A program made the position numbers and the translations under genes. From Torreya grandis (lineage: Eukaryota; Streptophyta; Pinopsida; Cupressales; Taxaceae), in the NCBI GenBank assembly GCA_037957365.1, contig JARHVA010000006.1, forward strand, positions 9,920,501 through 9,984,500: a stretch of 64,000 nucleotides of DNA, given 5' to 3'. The notes beneath the pieces were generated by a model, which made no database searches, was not told the origin of the DNA, and worked only from the letters and a program-made list of their open reading frames with translations. Below, one piece after another: positions 24,195 through 35,509 of the stretch (positions are counted from its first letter, which is position 1; the number at the start of each line of letters is the position of its first letter).

Positions 24195-25094
24195 TGTTAG
24201 GTTGTGGAGCTAAAAGCTTCAACCTTTGCAAACTAAGGAACAGATGGTTGCTGAGTTCTACAGGAACCGGCGTCGGCAGTAGGACCGACGTCGGTAGAGA
24301 CCAGTGCAGAAGGCCACCGGCGACGAGAGGAAGTCGGTCGACGTCGGCAGAACCAGACAAGCAGGGACCGACGTCGGTCACCTGTGTGTTCCAGAAGTGT
24401 TCGTTTCACGGACAGTTAGTTAAGTGAACGAAGAGTTTGCATGTTGAGACCAGTTAGAGTCTTGGGCTGCGAGGATAATTGTCTAAATTAAGAGTCTAAG
24501 TTATTGTTTGAGTTAGGGATCTATTTATAGACCCATTGGCATGTATTGTATAATGCATGAGATAGAAAGGAAGAGTTCCTTCTAGTTGTAAGATCTGTGA
24601 GTTGCAGGTTGTTGCAAGCTCATTGGGGATCTACATGTAAGTTTGGTCTTTGAATTGCAGGTTGCAGGTTCATGAGAGATCAACTTGAAGTGCTATAGAG
24701 TGCTTGGTGTACCGGCAGGGTTATTACTGATTGGTTGGTGAGGTGAACACCAATTCTGTGTGTGAGTTGGTTGTTGGGACCGTTTTTGTGTAGGAGAGTG
24801 TGTGTGAGAAGAATTACTGTACACTTGAGGTGTGGCGAATCTCTATAAGGTGAAAGAGTGTGGCGGCTCTTTGATGTATTCTTTTCTGTATAGTGTTAAT
24901 ACAAGATAGTGTATTGTCTCTCATATTCTGTGCTATTGGTGAATTCTAGTTACTTGTGTTTCTGGTTATTTCCGCATATTCAATTGCTTATATTTGGTAA
25001 TCATACTGTGCTCTTTCTGAGGAGCAAGATCCTAACGGGTGGAATTAGAACAAGTGTGTTTGTTCTTGGATTTACCTCCATCCCTCCCCCAACA
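24195..25094 (+). repeat. 5' LTR of E8
   Basis: Runs TGTTAGGTTGTGG...CCTCCCCCAACA. A TATA-like TATTTATAG lies at 24522-24530, and U3 upstream of it contains the CCGACGTCGG cluster. The primer-binding site follows after two bases. Confidence 0.93.
24265..24380 (+). promoter_or_regulatory. CCGACGTCGG palindrome cluster in 5' LTR U3
   Basis: Exact CCGACGTCGG at 24285-24294 and 24368-24377, with variants CCGGCGTCGG near 24267 and TCGACGTCGG near 24333. Each palindrome has a GACGTC/ACGT core (bZIP-type) and two overlapping CCGAC words (the core of DRE/CRT elements bound by DREB/CBF factors), one per strand. It lies about 145-260 bp upstream of the TATA-like box, where enhancers sit in plant LTRs. 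Regulatory role is inference. Confidence 0.5.
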
Positions 25095-25203
25095 AGTGGT
25101 ATCAGAGCTTTTGGTTGGGATACTAACAGATTGGTGTAGATCTGGGTAGTGTGTTTTGATTACAGGTTACTCACAGAGTTTCTGTTTGATTGAGAGTTGA
25201 GCA

Positions 25204-26814
25204 ATGGCAGAAAACAGTCAACTACGAATGGAAAAGTTTAATGGCAAGAACTACCAATTATGGAGGATGCAGATTGAGGACTATCTGTATCAGAAAGATT
25301 TATACTTACCGTTGGGTGGGGTTGCTAGCAAACCCTTGGATATGAAAGATGAAGAATGGGAGGTTCTTGATCGGAAGGCTCTGGGATCTGTTAGATTGAG
25401 TCTTGAATCATCTGTGATTTCCAGCTTATCACAGTGTAAGACAACGGTGGAGTTGATGAAATCTTTGGCAAATTTGTATGAAAAACCCTCGGCTTCTAAT
25501 AAGGTATTTCTTATGAAGCGTTTATTTAATTTGCAAATGTTGGAAGGTGGATCTGTTCATAGCCATCTTAGTGATTTCCATGGTTTGGTAAACCAGTTAA
25601 GTTCCGTCAATATTGTATTTGATGATGAAATTAGAGCTCTCTTAATCTTGTGTTCATTACTTGAAAGTTGGGAAGGTTTGGTAATGACAGTTTCTAATAC
25701 TGTGTCTCCTTCAAAAGTCTTAAAAGTGGATGATGTTGTGAGTGTGATCTTGAATGAAGAGATACGCAGAAAAAGCACAGGTGAATCATCTGGAGATGCT
25801 TTGAGTGTTGAAGGAAGAGGAAGGCCAAGAGAGAAGACAGAGCGTGGGAGATCAAGGTCGAAGATGGGCAAAAGATCCAAGTCCAAGTATGGCAGAATAA
25901 CCTGCTGGAAATGTGGAAAGCAAGGGCACTTAAAGAGAGATTGCAGATCGGGTGAAGATCAGCACGAAGGACATGGAGAAGAAGCAGATGTTGTGGGTTA
26001 CGTTGCACAGGATGCTCTGGTATGTTCTTTGGATAAAGTAGAATCTTGGGTATTAGATTCTGGTGCCTCTTTTCATGCATCCCCACATAGGGAATTTTTT
26101 CATGAGTATGTCCAGGGAGACTTTGGAGAAATTTGTGTAGGGGATGGTAAGCCTTGTCAGATTGTTGGCAAAGGCAAAGTGAAGCTGAAATTGCAGACAT
26201 GTGACACATGGGTGTTAAAGGAGGTCATGCATGTCCCAGTTCTGAAGCGGAATCTGATTTCTGTTAGAAGTTTGGGTGAAGAGGGTTGCACAGTAACTCT
26301 CACAGCGGACTCTTGGAAGGTTACCAAGGGTACACTTGTTGTCGCTAGAGTTAAGAAAGTAGGTACGCTTTATCTATCTACTTGTTTTACTGATTCTCTT
26401 TCTGGGTTATCTACTTCAGCTGTAGATTCGGAGATGTGGCTTGATAGGCTTGGTCACATAGATAAGAAGGAGATGCTTGTTCTTGAGTCAAAGAGTATGC
26501 TTTCGGATTTGGAAGGCATGGATCGTGGTTTCTGTATGCAGAAGAAGGTGAGGTTTCTTGAGGAATCCGATGTTAATGACAAGAACAGGAAAGCCTTGGT
26601 TTTCAAGGAGAAAGTGATGGACAAAGTTCAGCACAAGGTGCAGAGGAATTCTGAGCAGAGCAAGGGTGATTTGGACAAGGGTTTGATCCAAAAAGAGCTC
26701 GCGAGAAAAAGTCAGGTCTCACAAGAAAAACACAGAGACCGACGTCGGCAGGAAAATCGGCGTCGGTGTCCAGACAGGGACCGACGTCGGCTATGTGCAG
26801 CCCGACGTCGGTGA
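25204..26814 (+). CDS. Copia gag-protease-truncated pol (E8)
   Basis: Begins ATG, MAENSQLRMEKFNGKNYQLW, the usual copia gag start (DUF4219/UBN2 region). Residues about 30-200 are gag; the CCHC knuckle CWKCGKQGHLKRDC is at about 236-249; the aspartic protease site WVLDSGASFHAS at about 281-292; and the pre-integrase start MWLDRLGHIDKKEM at about 411. After residue ~440 similarity ends. The last ~95 residues are lysine-rich, then arginine-rich, because the palindromes CGACGTCGG read as RRR. A normal copia polyprotein is about 1300 residues; this is 536. It could make Gag and protease but no integrase or RT. Confidence 0.88.
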   Translation: MAENSQLRMEKFNGKNYQLWRMQIEDYLYQKDLYLPLGGVASKPLDMKDEEWEVLDRKALGSVRLSLESSVISSLSQCKTTVELMKSLANLYEKPSASNKVFLMKRLFNLQMLEGGSVHSHLSDFHGLVNQLSSVNIVFDDEIRALLILCSLLESWEGLVMTVSNTVSPSKVLKVDDVVSVILNEEIRRKSTGESSGDALSVEGRGRPREKTERGRSRSKMGKRSKSKYGRITCWKCGKQGHLKRDCRSGEDQHEGHGEEADVVGYVAQDALVCSLDKVESWVLDSGASFHASPHREFFHEYVQGDFGEICVGDGKPCQIVGKGKVKLKLQTCDTWVLKEVMHVPVLKRNLISVRSLGEEGCTVTLTADSWKVTKGTLVVARVKKVGTLYLSTCFTDSLSGLSTSAVDSEMWLDRLGHIDKKEMLVLESKSMLSDLEGMDRGFCMQKKVRFLEESDVNDKNRKALVFKEKVMDKVQHKVQRNSEQSKGDLDKGLIQKELARKSQVSQEKHRDRRRQENRRRCPDRDRRRLCAARRR

Positions 26815-26935
26815 CTCAGGGCAGATAAGGACCGGCGTCGGCAAGGGGAAATCGACGTCGGCAAGGAGGCAGTCACAGGGAACCGACATCGGTCGGCTGT
26901 AGACTGAGATGTGACCGGCATCGATCACTGAGACG
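26735..26935 (+). repeat. Internal CCGACGTCGG cluster of E8
   Basis: Exact copies at 26739-26748, 26781-26790 and 26802-26811, plus variants (TCGGCGTCGG, CCGGCGTCGG, TCGACGTCGG, CCGACATCGG) at roughly 20-40 bp spacing to 26930. It covers the end of the open frame and runs past its stop. Confidence 0.88.
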
Positions 26936-27479
26936 AATTTTGGGTGGACAGCGAGTTGTCATGGAGTCTCAAGCGCCCATATGGAGGACTGAAGGTGTAA
27001 GTAAGTTCTTAAATTCGTCATTTCCCTTTTTTACACTACTTGTTGCTCACTTATGGTAGAGAACCAGGAAGTTGTTGAAGAAGCAGAACAGGTAGATCCA
27101 GGAAACAGTGGGAGCTTGGCATGGATGAGGATGTGATTCCTTGGAGGAGAACCAAACAGGTGTTTTGGGTAGTGTTGCCAGCGGGAAGTAAGCACTGAGA
27201 GACGAATGGATGTTAAGGATGAAGAAGAGCGGAAATGGTTACGTGAGATGGAAGATCAGGGTATATGATCTTGTATTAGCTGCAGGGCAATGGAGGTTTG
27301 ATCATTGTGTTTCTCTTTACCAGGTTGGATAATATTAGCTACATTATCCTGTTTTCTGTATGATGTGCTTGTTGCAGGGTTACATATACAGGTATCGCTG
27401 AACTAAAGGTAAAGCTAGTTCAGGGGTGTGTCATGTAGAATCTGGGAGCAGCAAGATTCTTTGGCATGAGTGTGATCTA

Positions 27480-27913
27480 GAGACATGGAGGTCTTGTTGA
27501 CTTTGTTTCAGGATGATTGTGTGAAGCCGGTTAGCACGCCGATGGTTAGACAGTTCATAGAACAGGTGTCTTGATTCACATAATGAGGTTGAGTGCATGG
27601 TATGTACTAAACCTGAGTTTTCCCAAGCAGTGGGAGTTGTCACAAGTTTGGAGTCAATCCGGGAAAGTAATACTGAAGGGCAGTTCAGTGGGACCAGCAG
27701 CAGGTGCACATGCTATGCAAGGTCAAGTTCTTTATCTACATGGTTGTAGATGCGGATGTGGCAGGTAATTTGGATGACAGGTTTTGCACCACGGATTTTG
27801 TGGTGGTTGGTCTTCAAGAGTGATTTTGAGGAGGGATACAAAGCCAAGGAAACAAACTAGACGGTGTACAGGTACAGGTACAGGTTGCAGCTGTTTATCT
27901 CCAAGTGGGAGAT
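27480..27913 (+). pseudogene. Copia RT/RNase H scraps of E8
   Basis: Shifted frames show MVCTKPEFSQAVGVV, matching the copia MYAMVCTRPDLSQAV motif, then VDADVAGNLDDR and CTTDFVVV, matching the RNase H DSDFAGD-DRRSTTG block. The purine tract and LTR follow. From 26936 to 27480 only weakly recognisable pol text remains. Confidence 0.7.
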
Positions 27914-28811
27914 TGTTAGGTTGTGGAGCTAAAAGCTTCAACTTTTGCAAACTGAAGAACAGATGGTTGCTGAGTTCTACAGGAACCGGCGTCGGCAGCA
28001 GGACCGACGTCAGTAGAGACCAGTGCAGAAGGCCACCGGCGACGGCAGGAAATCGGCCGACGTCGGCAGAACCAGACAAGCAGGGACCGACGTCGGTCGC
28101 CTGTGTGTTCCAGAAGTGTTCGTTTCACGGACAGTTAGTTAAGTGAACGAAGAGTTTGCATGTTGAGACCAGTTAGAGTCTTGGGCTGCGAGGATAATTG
28201 TCTAAATTAAGAGTCTAAGTTATTGTTTGAGTTAGGGATCTATTTATAGACCCATTGGCATGTATTGTATAATGCATGAGATAGAAAGGAAGAGTTCCTT
28301 CTAGTTGTAAGATCTGTGAGTTGCAGGTTGTTGCAAGCTCATTGGGGATCTACATGTAAGTTTGGTCTTTGAATTGCAGGTTGCAGGTTCATGAGAGATC
28401 AGCTTGAAGTGCTATAGAGTGCTTGGTGTACCGGCAGGGTTATTACTGACTGGTTGGTGAGGTGAACACCAATTGTGTGTGTGAGTTGGTTGTTGGGACC
28501 GTTTTTGTGTAGGAGAGTGTGTGTGAGAAGAATTACTGTACACTTAAAGTGTGGCGAATCTCTGTAAGGTGAAAGAGTGTGGCGGCTCTTTAATGTATTC
28601 TTTTCTGTATAGTGTTAATATAAGATAGTGTATTGTCTCTCATATTCTGTGCTATTGGTGAATTCTAGTTACTTGTGTTTCTGGTTATTTTCGCATATTC
28701 AATTGCTTATATTTGGTAATCATACTGTGCTCTTTCTGAGGAGCAAGATCCTAACGGGTGGAATTAGAACAGGTGTGTTTGTTCTTGGATTTACCTCCAT
28801 CCCTCCCCCAA
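27914..28811 (+). repeat. 3' LTR of E8 (last two bases missing)
   Basis: Matches the 5' LTR from TGTTAGGTTGTGG to CCTCCCCCAA, then switches to TCCTACCTAATGACGG of the inverted array. Exact CCGACGTCGG occurs at 28057 and 28087; another site has decayed to CCGACGTCAG. Confidence 0.93.
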
Positions 28812-30752
28812 TCCTACCTAATGACGGTGATACACCAAAATGTTGATCCACTTTGCTTGGAACCTTGAACATTGAATCAAACAAGGGAAAAGGAAGACCT
28901 TTGGTTTCAATTGATCACTATGCATAAATTTTTCATGAGAAGGTTCGATCCAATGACAAAAACGTGAGGGAAAATGATGGAGAGAGGTCTGATACAAGAC
29001 ACTTTGCAGCCACCTAACATCCACTTACAGCTTCAGCAAAAGACATATAACAATGGCAGAGTCTAGTCTTACGAAGAGGGATCGATTTTACAAGGCTGAA
29101 AAAGCCATTAATATAGAAATTTACAAGCCAAGAGATTGGCATTGAAAATGGTGCCTCAATGGTGAGAAGAACCTCTATGGTGAGAAGAGGGTGCCTCAAT
29201 GGTGAGAAGAACCTCTAGCGAACGCTGGTTCTTGTAAGATGTATCAATGCAGATCTCTACTCTGTGTTGCGAATCTACCATGGAAAAGGGAGAAAGAAAC
29301 TTGAAAGGGAAATCCTACCTAATGACGGTGATACACCAAAATGTTGATCCACTTTGCTTGGAACCTTGAACATTGAATCAAACAAGGGAAAAGGAAGACC
29401 TTTGGTTTCAATTGATCACTATGCATAAATTTTTCATGAGAAGGTTCGATCCAATGACAAAAACGTGAGGGAAAATGATGGAGAGAGGTCTTATACAAGA
29501 CACTTTGCAGCCACCCAACATCCACTTACAGCTTCAGTAAAAGACATATAAAACACTGAACATGACCTACATAACATGATGAGCTAGCAACTAAGTACGA
29601 ATCAGAATTTGAAAAGGGAGAGAAATCTACCATGTATGCAAATTGTTGAGTGAATGTACACTATGCCAGCACTTGAAATTTGAAAGTACAGTCTTGCTAT
29701 TGATTGAAGAGGTTACACAACTCACCAATGGCAGAGTCTAGTCTTACGAAGAGGGATCGATTTTACAAGGCTGAAAAAGCCATTAATATAGAAATTTACA
29801 AGCCAAGAGATTGGCATTGAAAATGGTGCCTCAATGGTGAGAACCTCTATGGTGAGAAGAGGGTGCCTCAATGGTGAGAAGAACCTCTAGCGAACGCTGG
29901 TTCTTGTAAGATGTATCAATGCAGATCTCTACTCTGTGTTGCGAATCTACCATGGAAAAGGGAGAAAGAAACTTGAAAGGGAAATCCTACCTAATGACGG
30001 TGATACACCAAAATGTTGATCCACTTTGCTTGGAACCTTGAACACTGAATCAAACAAGGGAAAAGGAAGACCTTTGGTTTCAATTGATCACTATGCATAA
30101 ATTTTTCATGAGAAGGTTCGATCCAATGACAAAAACGTGAGGGAAAATGATGGAGAGAGGTCTGATACAAGACACTTTGCAGCCACCTAACATCCACTTA
30201 CAGCTTCAGCAAAAGACATATAAAACACTGAACATGACCTACATAACATGATGAGCTAGCAACTAAGTACGAATCAGAATTTGAAAAGGGAGAGAAATCT
30301 ACCATGTATGCAAATTGTTGAGTGAATGTACACTATGCCAGCACTTGAAATTTGAAAGTACAGTCTTTCTATTGATTGAAGAGGTTACACAACTCACCAA
30401 TGGCAGAGTCTAGTCTTATGAAGAGGGATCGATTTTACAAGGCTGAAAAAGCCATTAATATAGAAATTTACAAGCCAAGAGATTGGCATTAAAAATGGTG
30501 CCTCAATGGTGAGAAGAACCTCTATGGTGAGAAGAGGGTGCCTCAATGGTGAGAAGAACCTCTAGCGAACGCTGGTTCTTGTAAGATGTATCAATGCAGA
30601 TCTCTACTCTGTGTTGCGAATCTACCATGGAAAAGGGAGAAAGAAACTTGAAAGGGAAATCCTACCTAATGACGGTGATACACCAAAATGTTGATCCACT
30701 TTGCTTGGAACCTTGAACACTGAATTAAACAAGGGAAAAGGAAGACCTTTGG
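28812..30752 (-). repeat. Three-and-a-part unit tandem array, inverted relative to 23.6-24.2 kb
   Basis: Units start TCCTACCTAATGACGGTG at 28812, 29313, 29985 and 30660 (spacing 501, 672 and 675). Module A (~240 bp) carries a minus-strand 68-codon frame, module B (~170 bp) is missing from unit 1, and module C ends in short GGTGAGAAGA repeats. Units are nearly identical. The fourth is cut off near 30752. No known family recognised. Confidence 0.92.
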
Positions 30753-32294
30753 TTCACCCTCGTGAGAAGATCCCATTGTTTCAAATGGAGAGAGGATTAG
30801 CCATTTTAGCACGTCTTCATTTCAGGGTGCAACTCCAAGTTGACAACAAAACCCAAAGGGAAAAACTATGGTGAGAATAGCTGCTAGAATCTACTGTTCT
30901 AATCCAACCTCATAGTTAAATGCCTCACTGGCAAAACCACACTGATTACAAGATTTAAAGGCACCAACCCTAAGGAGACACCAATCCCCTAACTGAACAC
31001 CAACTCAGTTTGTCTAACGGCACCAACCAATCAGAACTATGGAGCTACAACTCTAATATACAAGATAGATTCATAAAATGAATCCTATTCTATTTCTCTG
31101 TTACAAGTTTGGTTTGTAACTACTCAATCTCTGCACATTCTCTGTGTACCCTTTCTTCCTCTCTACCTCTCTCTTTGTGTTTAGATATACCCTTTTAGAC
31201 ACACTTCATCTCTTTGTATCTCTAACTTTTACTCTGTGTCTGCATACGTCTCCAGTTGACACACTTCGAGTCACTCTAGTAGCACCTTTTGCAATTGCAA
31301 CAACATATGACAATGTTCTAGATGTCGTATATATGGACAATGAATCTAGGGTTTCATGTCTTCAATGTGTTCACACTTCGACTACACTCTTTTTTCTCCA
31401 TTAAGGACTTTTATCCATCATGACTTGACCTATCGATTTCCCGCGTCTCGGTTCATGCTTCACGTCGTAATGTTCAAGTCTCTTTTCTATCTATGGCAAC
31501 TGCTGGATTCAAGTCATAAATGCGACTTGACATGTACGCTTTCTGCATCTCGTTTCAAGGGAACCTGCCACTCTTTCTTATTAACTATGGCAACCGTTTT
31601 TGCCAAATCTTAAATGTGCATATCTTCTATTCGCAGACTGATTTGTTGAATCGATCAATCTTGGTTCTTGTGTCAACACATCAAGCTAACCATTTATCTG
31701 GTCATGTCTTTAAATGAGGATCGTTGATCTTGTCTTTGGCGCCATTTACAGTCTATCTTGCAACATTAGATCTTTTGTATGCATTAGTTCAAATTTTGAA
31801 ACGCATTGTAATGAGCCTTACTCAATCAGACTAAAAACACTTCAATTTTTGCCTGAGGAATTTTGCCAAACACTTGGTGTGCCAGTTGATATATGTTGAT
31901 ATTGTTTCCAGTTTGACTTGTCCTTGGTTTTTTGTGATGCCAATGATGTTTAGAAGCTTGTGAATGATTGCAATATGACTAACAAAGTAACCAAGATGAT
32001 ATGCAAGTCGTTTTGCCTTTTTCAAATGCATATATATGACTGAGAATGATAACTACAGTTACTTGACATTTAGTCAAACACTTAGCATGCAAACTATATA
32101 CGCTGATATGAAAGTAACTACTTGACAATTTGTCAAACAATTTGCAGCCAACCTCCAATATTTTTATTTGATATTTTGCAGTGATTACAAGGCTCAACTC
32201 ATGCAAAATGCAAACTCCCCCTTACATCAACTTGACTGAAATTACATTGTCAGAGGACTGTCATAGAACGACTACAACTCCCAACCAAATGCAA
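30753..32294. other. Unassigned right-arm sequence
   Basis: No coding. A loose repeat of TTGACAATTTGTCAAACA and ATATACGCTGATAT occurs around 31860-32150. T/C-rich words at 31.14-31.3 kb loosely mirror the left arm. Confidence 0.35.
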
Positions 32295-33646
32295 TGCAAA
32301 ATAGATATATGACTAAATTTGTGCAATGCTAATGACTGCTTATGACAGCAACTGCCAACTAATACAAATAAAGAACCTGATATAATGATGGCAGCCACAC
32401 AACTTGTTCGATCCTCCAAGATGATGAAGTCTATGTCCTTCAAGATACTGCGTCTAGCCTCATGTGAGCCCAATGAACTCCTCCAAAGCCTTGACTGATT
32501 TTATTTGGCTTTCTTTGACAAAATCGCACTATTTACAAGTGCGTCCCAGCTACCAATGATGTCTGAATTTTATCTCCTGCCAAATAGGAATCGGCTTCCT
32601 CAAAGTTGCCTCTAGCAATACCAAATTCGTCCTTCTAAGAGCCCAGATCTCAATGTTATGGCAGCAACAACTAATCGGGAAATGAGCATTAAGTAAAACC
32701 CTTGAAGAACCCTTTAGTAGACTCAACTAAGATGCAAGATACTATAGCATTTACTGTTCATGCCACAGTAGCAGCCCATACAACTTTTGATATGAAATGA
32801 TTAACTCTTTGATATTCTAACATGCAACTGTTAAAATTCAAACTCCTCAAACCCTTGGTTTATTCTTCACTTTTAGCACAAATTGAACCCCTGAATGAAG
32901 TCCACAATCAAGCAATGATTCAGCTGGTCTTTCACATCTTCAAAATTGCGAAACCAATGAGAGTTTTCGTTCCCAATGGTTGGAAAGCTATGGAATATAG
33001 AAATCCTAGGTTTCTCCCCTCCAACGCCAAGAAAATCACAAAGACAAATATCAAAAATACTCCATCCTCCCTTGATTTCTCCTTTGGCTCCTTTATATAA
33101 ACTTCAAGAGGTCGATTCCCTCATTTTTTCCTTTTAATCATTTTAAAATGATATAATATTTGCACTTTAGAAATATTAAATAATCTCCTTGATATTGGCG
33201 CCTCAACAATTAATTATAAAATGGCCCCTTATAAATGACTAAAGACCCCTCAAGTCATAAAGTGCAAATATAATGTTAAAATATAATATTAACATATTAA
33301 TTATTATTAAAGTCACCTTTAATAATAATTCAACGTTATAACTTAGGCAAATTCCTTATTTCACCAAACCAATTGAATACCGGAATCGACACTGCCCACA
33401 CTTCACATTCAGGTGCCCTGCTATAAATAGTAATTCCATCTGAATGACTTACTATAAATAGTAAGTATGAAAAATTGAGTTCTGAAACCTCTGCAAAGGC
33501 CAAGCTTGAACCTCATTGAACCCTGGGGAAGAAACCACACTAATATCTGCGCAACAGGGCCCTCTAACCCCCTGCGTTAGCCTACGATGGCCTAGAATAG
33601 GCTAAACCACCCAAAAACCACAACTGCCTAAAATGGGGACATTACA
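32295..33646 (-). mobile_element. Candidate solo LTR (TGTAATGTCCCC start)
   Basis: Minus strand starts TGTAATGTCCCCATTTTAGG at 33646 and has a TATA box (TTTATATAAAGG) near 33095, about 550 bp inside as in E4. The right flank is TGCAT. The best left edge is 32295, preceded by TGCAA (4/5), but other edges are possible. Confidence 0.55.
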
Positions 33647-34900
33647 TGCATCCTTCGATCTCTTTATCCAAGGTCCTACAAGCCGTTGGATCTCCAAAAT
33701 AGCATGCATTTTATCTCGCTCTTTCATTAACCATCGAGCTCCTTTTTGCATCTCGCTATCTCCTATATAATTGGGTCGCTCCTTTCGATTTACTCGAACA
33801 TGCTCAATCCATAATCTCCCGCTGTGTTGATAATCATCGATCACCTTGTTCCACTATGTCCTTGCGCTCGGTTGGATCTTTCTCATCTAGATTTTCGCGT
33901 GTCGTTTGATCTGTGAAGATGCATGATCTTTATATTGGCTTCGTCGTTAAACTTCGGCATGTTGACCTCATCTCATTTTCTTCGGCGTGCATGTATTGCT
34001 TTCGCTCCTTTGATCTCTTCAGACTTGCTTCACCTTTACCTCGCCTTGATCCTTCGGCACTTGTGAAAATGCCCTACGAGACTCCACACTTATCCTTCGG
34101 TAATATTCCAAGTGACCTATACTTCTTCCGAAATATCCTTTGAAAACTTTGTAAGTGTCCACTCCATCCGAAAGTATCCTTCGGGACCTTAGTTATAGGT
34201 CCTTCTGCCTTAGACAAATTCTCTGAAAGAATTCGTCAATGCCCTTTTTTCAAAAGTGTCCTTCGAGACTTTTGCAAGTGACCTATTCGAAACTTTTGCT
34301 CGAGACACATATCTTTTGGAACTTGTGTAAATTTACCATTCGGAGCCTTTGTTTGGGTCACATGCCCTTCAAAACCTTTTGTTGTGGCCTTTTCATCTAA
34401 GGGGCTTCGGGACTATTTCCCCGACAAAATGCCAAGGGTCTTTTTCTTTCGGCATTTTTGCAATGTACCTTTCGGGGCTTCTCAAAATGCCCTTTGGAAA
34501 CTTTGCATGATACCCTTCGGAACTTTTGTAAATGTGCCCTTCGAAAACTTTGATCGGGTCACTTACCCTTCGGCATTTTTACAAAGCTCCCTTTGGAACT
34601 TTTGTTCAGGACCCATTTTCTTCGGGACTTTGTTGCGGACAAATTGTTCAACAAGGTCCAGACCATTTTCCTGAAAGAATTCCCAAGCTACAAAATTGAC
34701 TAAGTGTGGAGACAAAATATTTTCCTGACAGAATTCCAAAGCTTCGGAATAATTGTTGGGGGCTTTCTGTCCGAAGAGTCTTCAACAATTTTCTGGAAGA
34801 ATTTCCTTTACCATCATTTACCATTATTTTCGAAAGAATTGCCCAAGTCACTTCTTCCGAAATAATTCCCTAGACAAATGCAAAGGTGCAAAATCGACTA
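33647..34900 (+). repeat. Degenerate CCTTCGG repeat field, right arm
   Basis: Units around CCCTTCGGAACTTTTGTAAA recur, clearest at 34050-34860, on the + strand, opposite to the field at 20.15-21.16 kb. About 35-60 bp per unit, strongly diverged. Confidence 0.7.
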
Positions 34901-35309
34901 AGTATGGAAACTTAGTAGGCTTTTAGCTGAGGGACAACCTTATGCATTTGTAACATTTGCTCTACTCATCCTTAAGACATGAAACTTGGACCACCAAGAC
35001 TAGGCACAAACCTGAGTATCCTGGTGTGATTGTTTCCTCCAGACGTTGCCATAAATGCAAATGCAGTCACCAACAAACAGTGTACTCAGCCATATTCAAA
35101 AAACTAGCAAAGGCATTCATATGACTGTTCTTGGAATTCAAGGTGCACATCCAACTCCATGAGGACTCTACAACTGGTTTGTTCAGCTCAACACCTTTGT
35201 CATTAATGCTTGATAGTACATTCTTCATTTGGCATCAATGACAATATTTCAGACATCAATCTCCATTTAGACCACATCTATTAATGATACTCAAATTGCC
35301 AACAGACAC
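34901..35309. other. Right end of the repeat block
   Basis: Non-coding. It ends ...CTCAAATTGCCAACA near 35303, an LTR-end-like word, followed directly by the right intron repeat. Confidence 0.35.
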
Positions 35310-35509
35310 ACATTTTTGTATAGAATGAAGTAATAAATGATGTATATGTTGGCGGAGTTGTATTTGGAAATTGTATGCAGAACAAAAGAAACTAATATTT
35401 AAAAATTAAAAACTAAATTAAAAATTAAAATCAGTGATAAAATCTGTTTATTGTTAGAACTTGTTGACTTAAGCATTAATGATACACTTGTATTCAAACA
35501 AAATTGTTG
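35310..35509 (+). repeat. Intronic direct repeat, right copy
   Basis: Second copy of the 19509-19695 intron segment, same orientation, carrying an extra A/T-rich stretch. After GTTG it continues into TTTTCTTTTCCACC, which may be the original intron continuation. Confidence 0.93.

Larger units (their letters stand above)
24195..28811 (+). mobile_element. Ty1/copia element E8, internally deleted, GACGTC-rich
   Basis: Two ~900-bp LTRs (24195-25094 and 27914-28811), a primer site TGGTATCAGAGC at 25097 (initiator-Met tRNA type) and a purine tract CCAAGTGGGAGAT at 27901-27913 frame 2.8 kb of internal DNA. It keeps gag, the CCHC knuckle, protease and the pre-integrase start, then loses most of integrase and RT. 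Only RNase H scraps survive near 27.5-27.85 kb. By eye the LTRs differ at about 20 sites (about 2.4 %). The 3' LTR lacks its last CA. Confidence 0.92.

Noticed and set aside
26590..26814. Arg/Lys-rich tail of the E8 frame as a DNA-binding domain
   Set aside because: The Arg run is a by-product of reading CGACGTCGG repeats; similarity to copia pol ends before it.
28812..30752. CRISPR-like repeat array
   Set aside because: Units are 500-675 bp with no short repeat/spacer pattern, and the setting is a plant nuclear genome.
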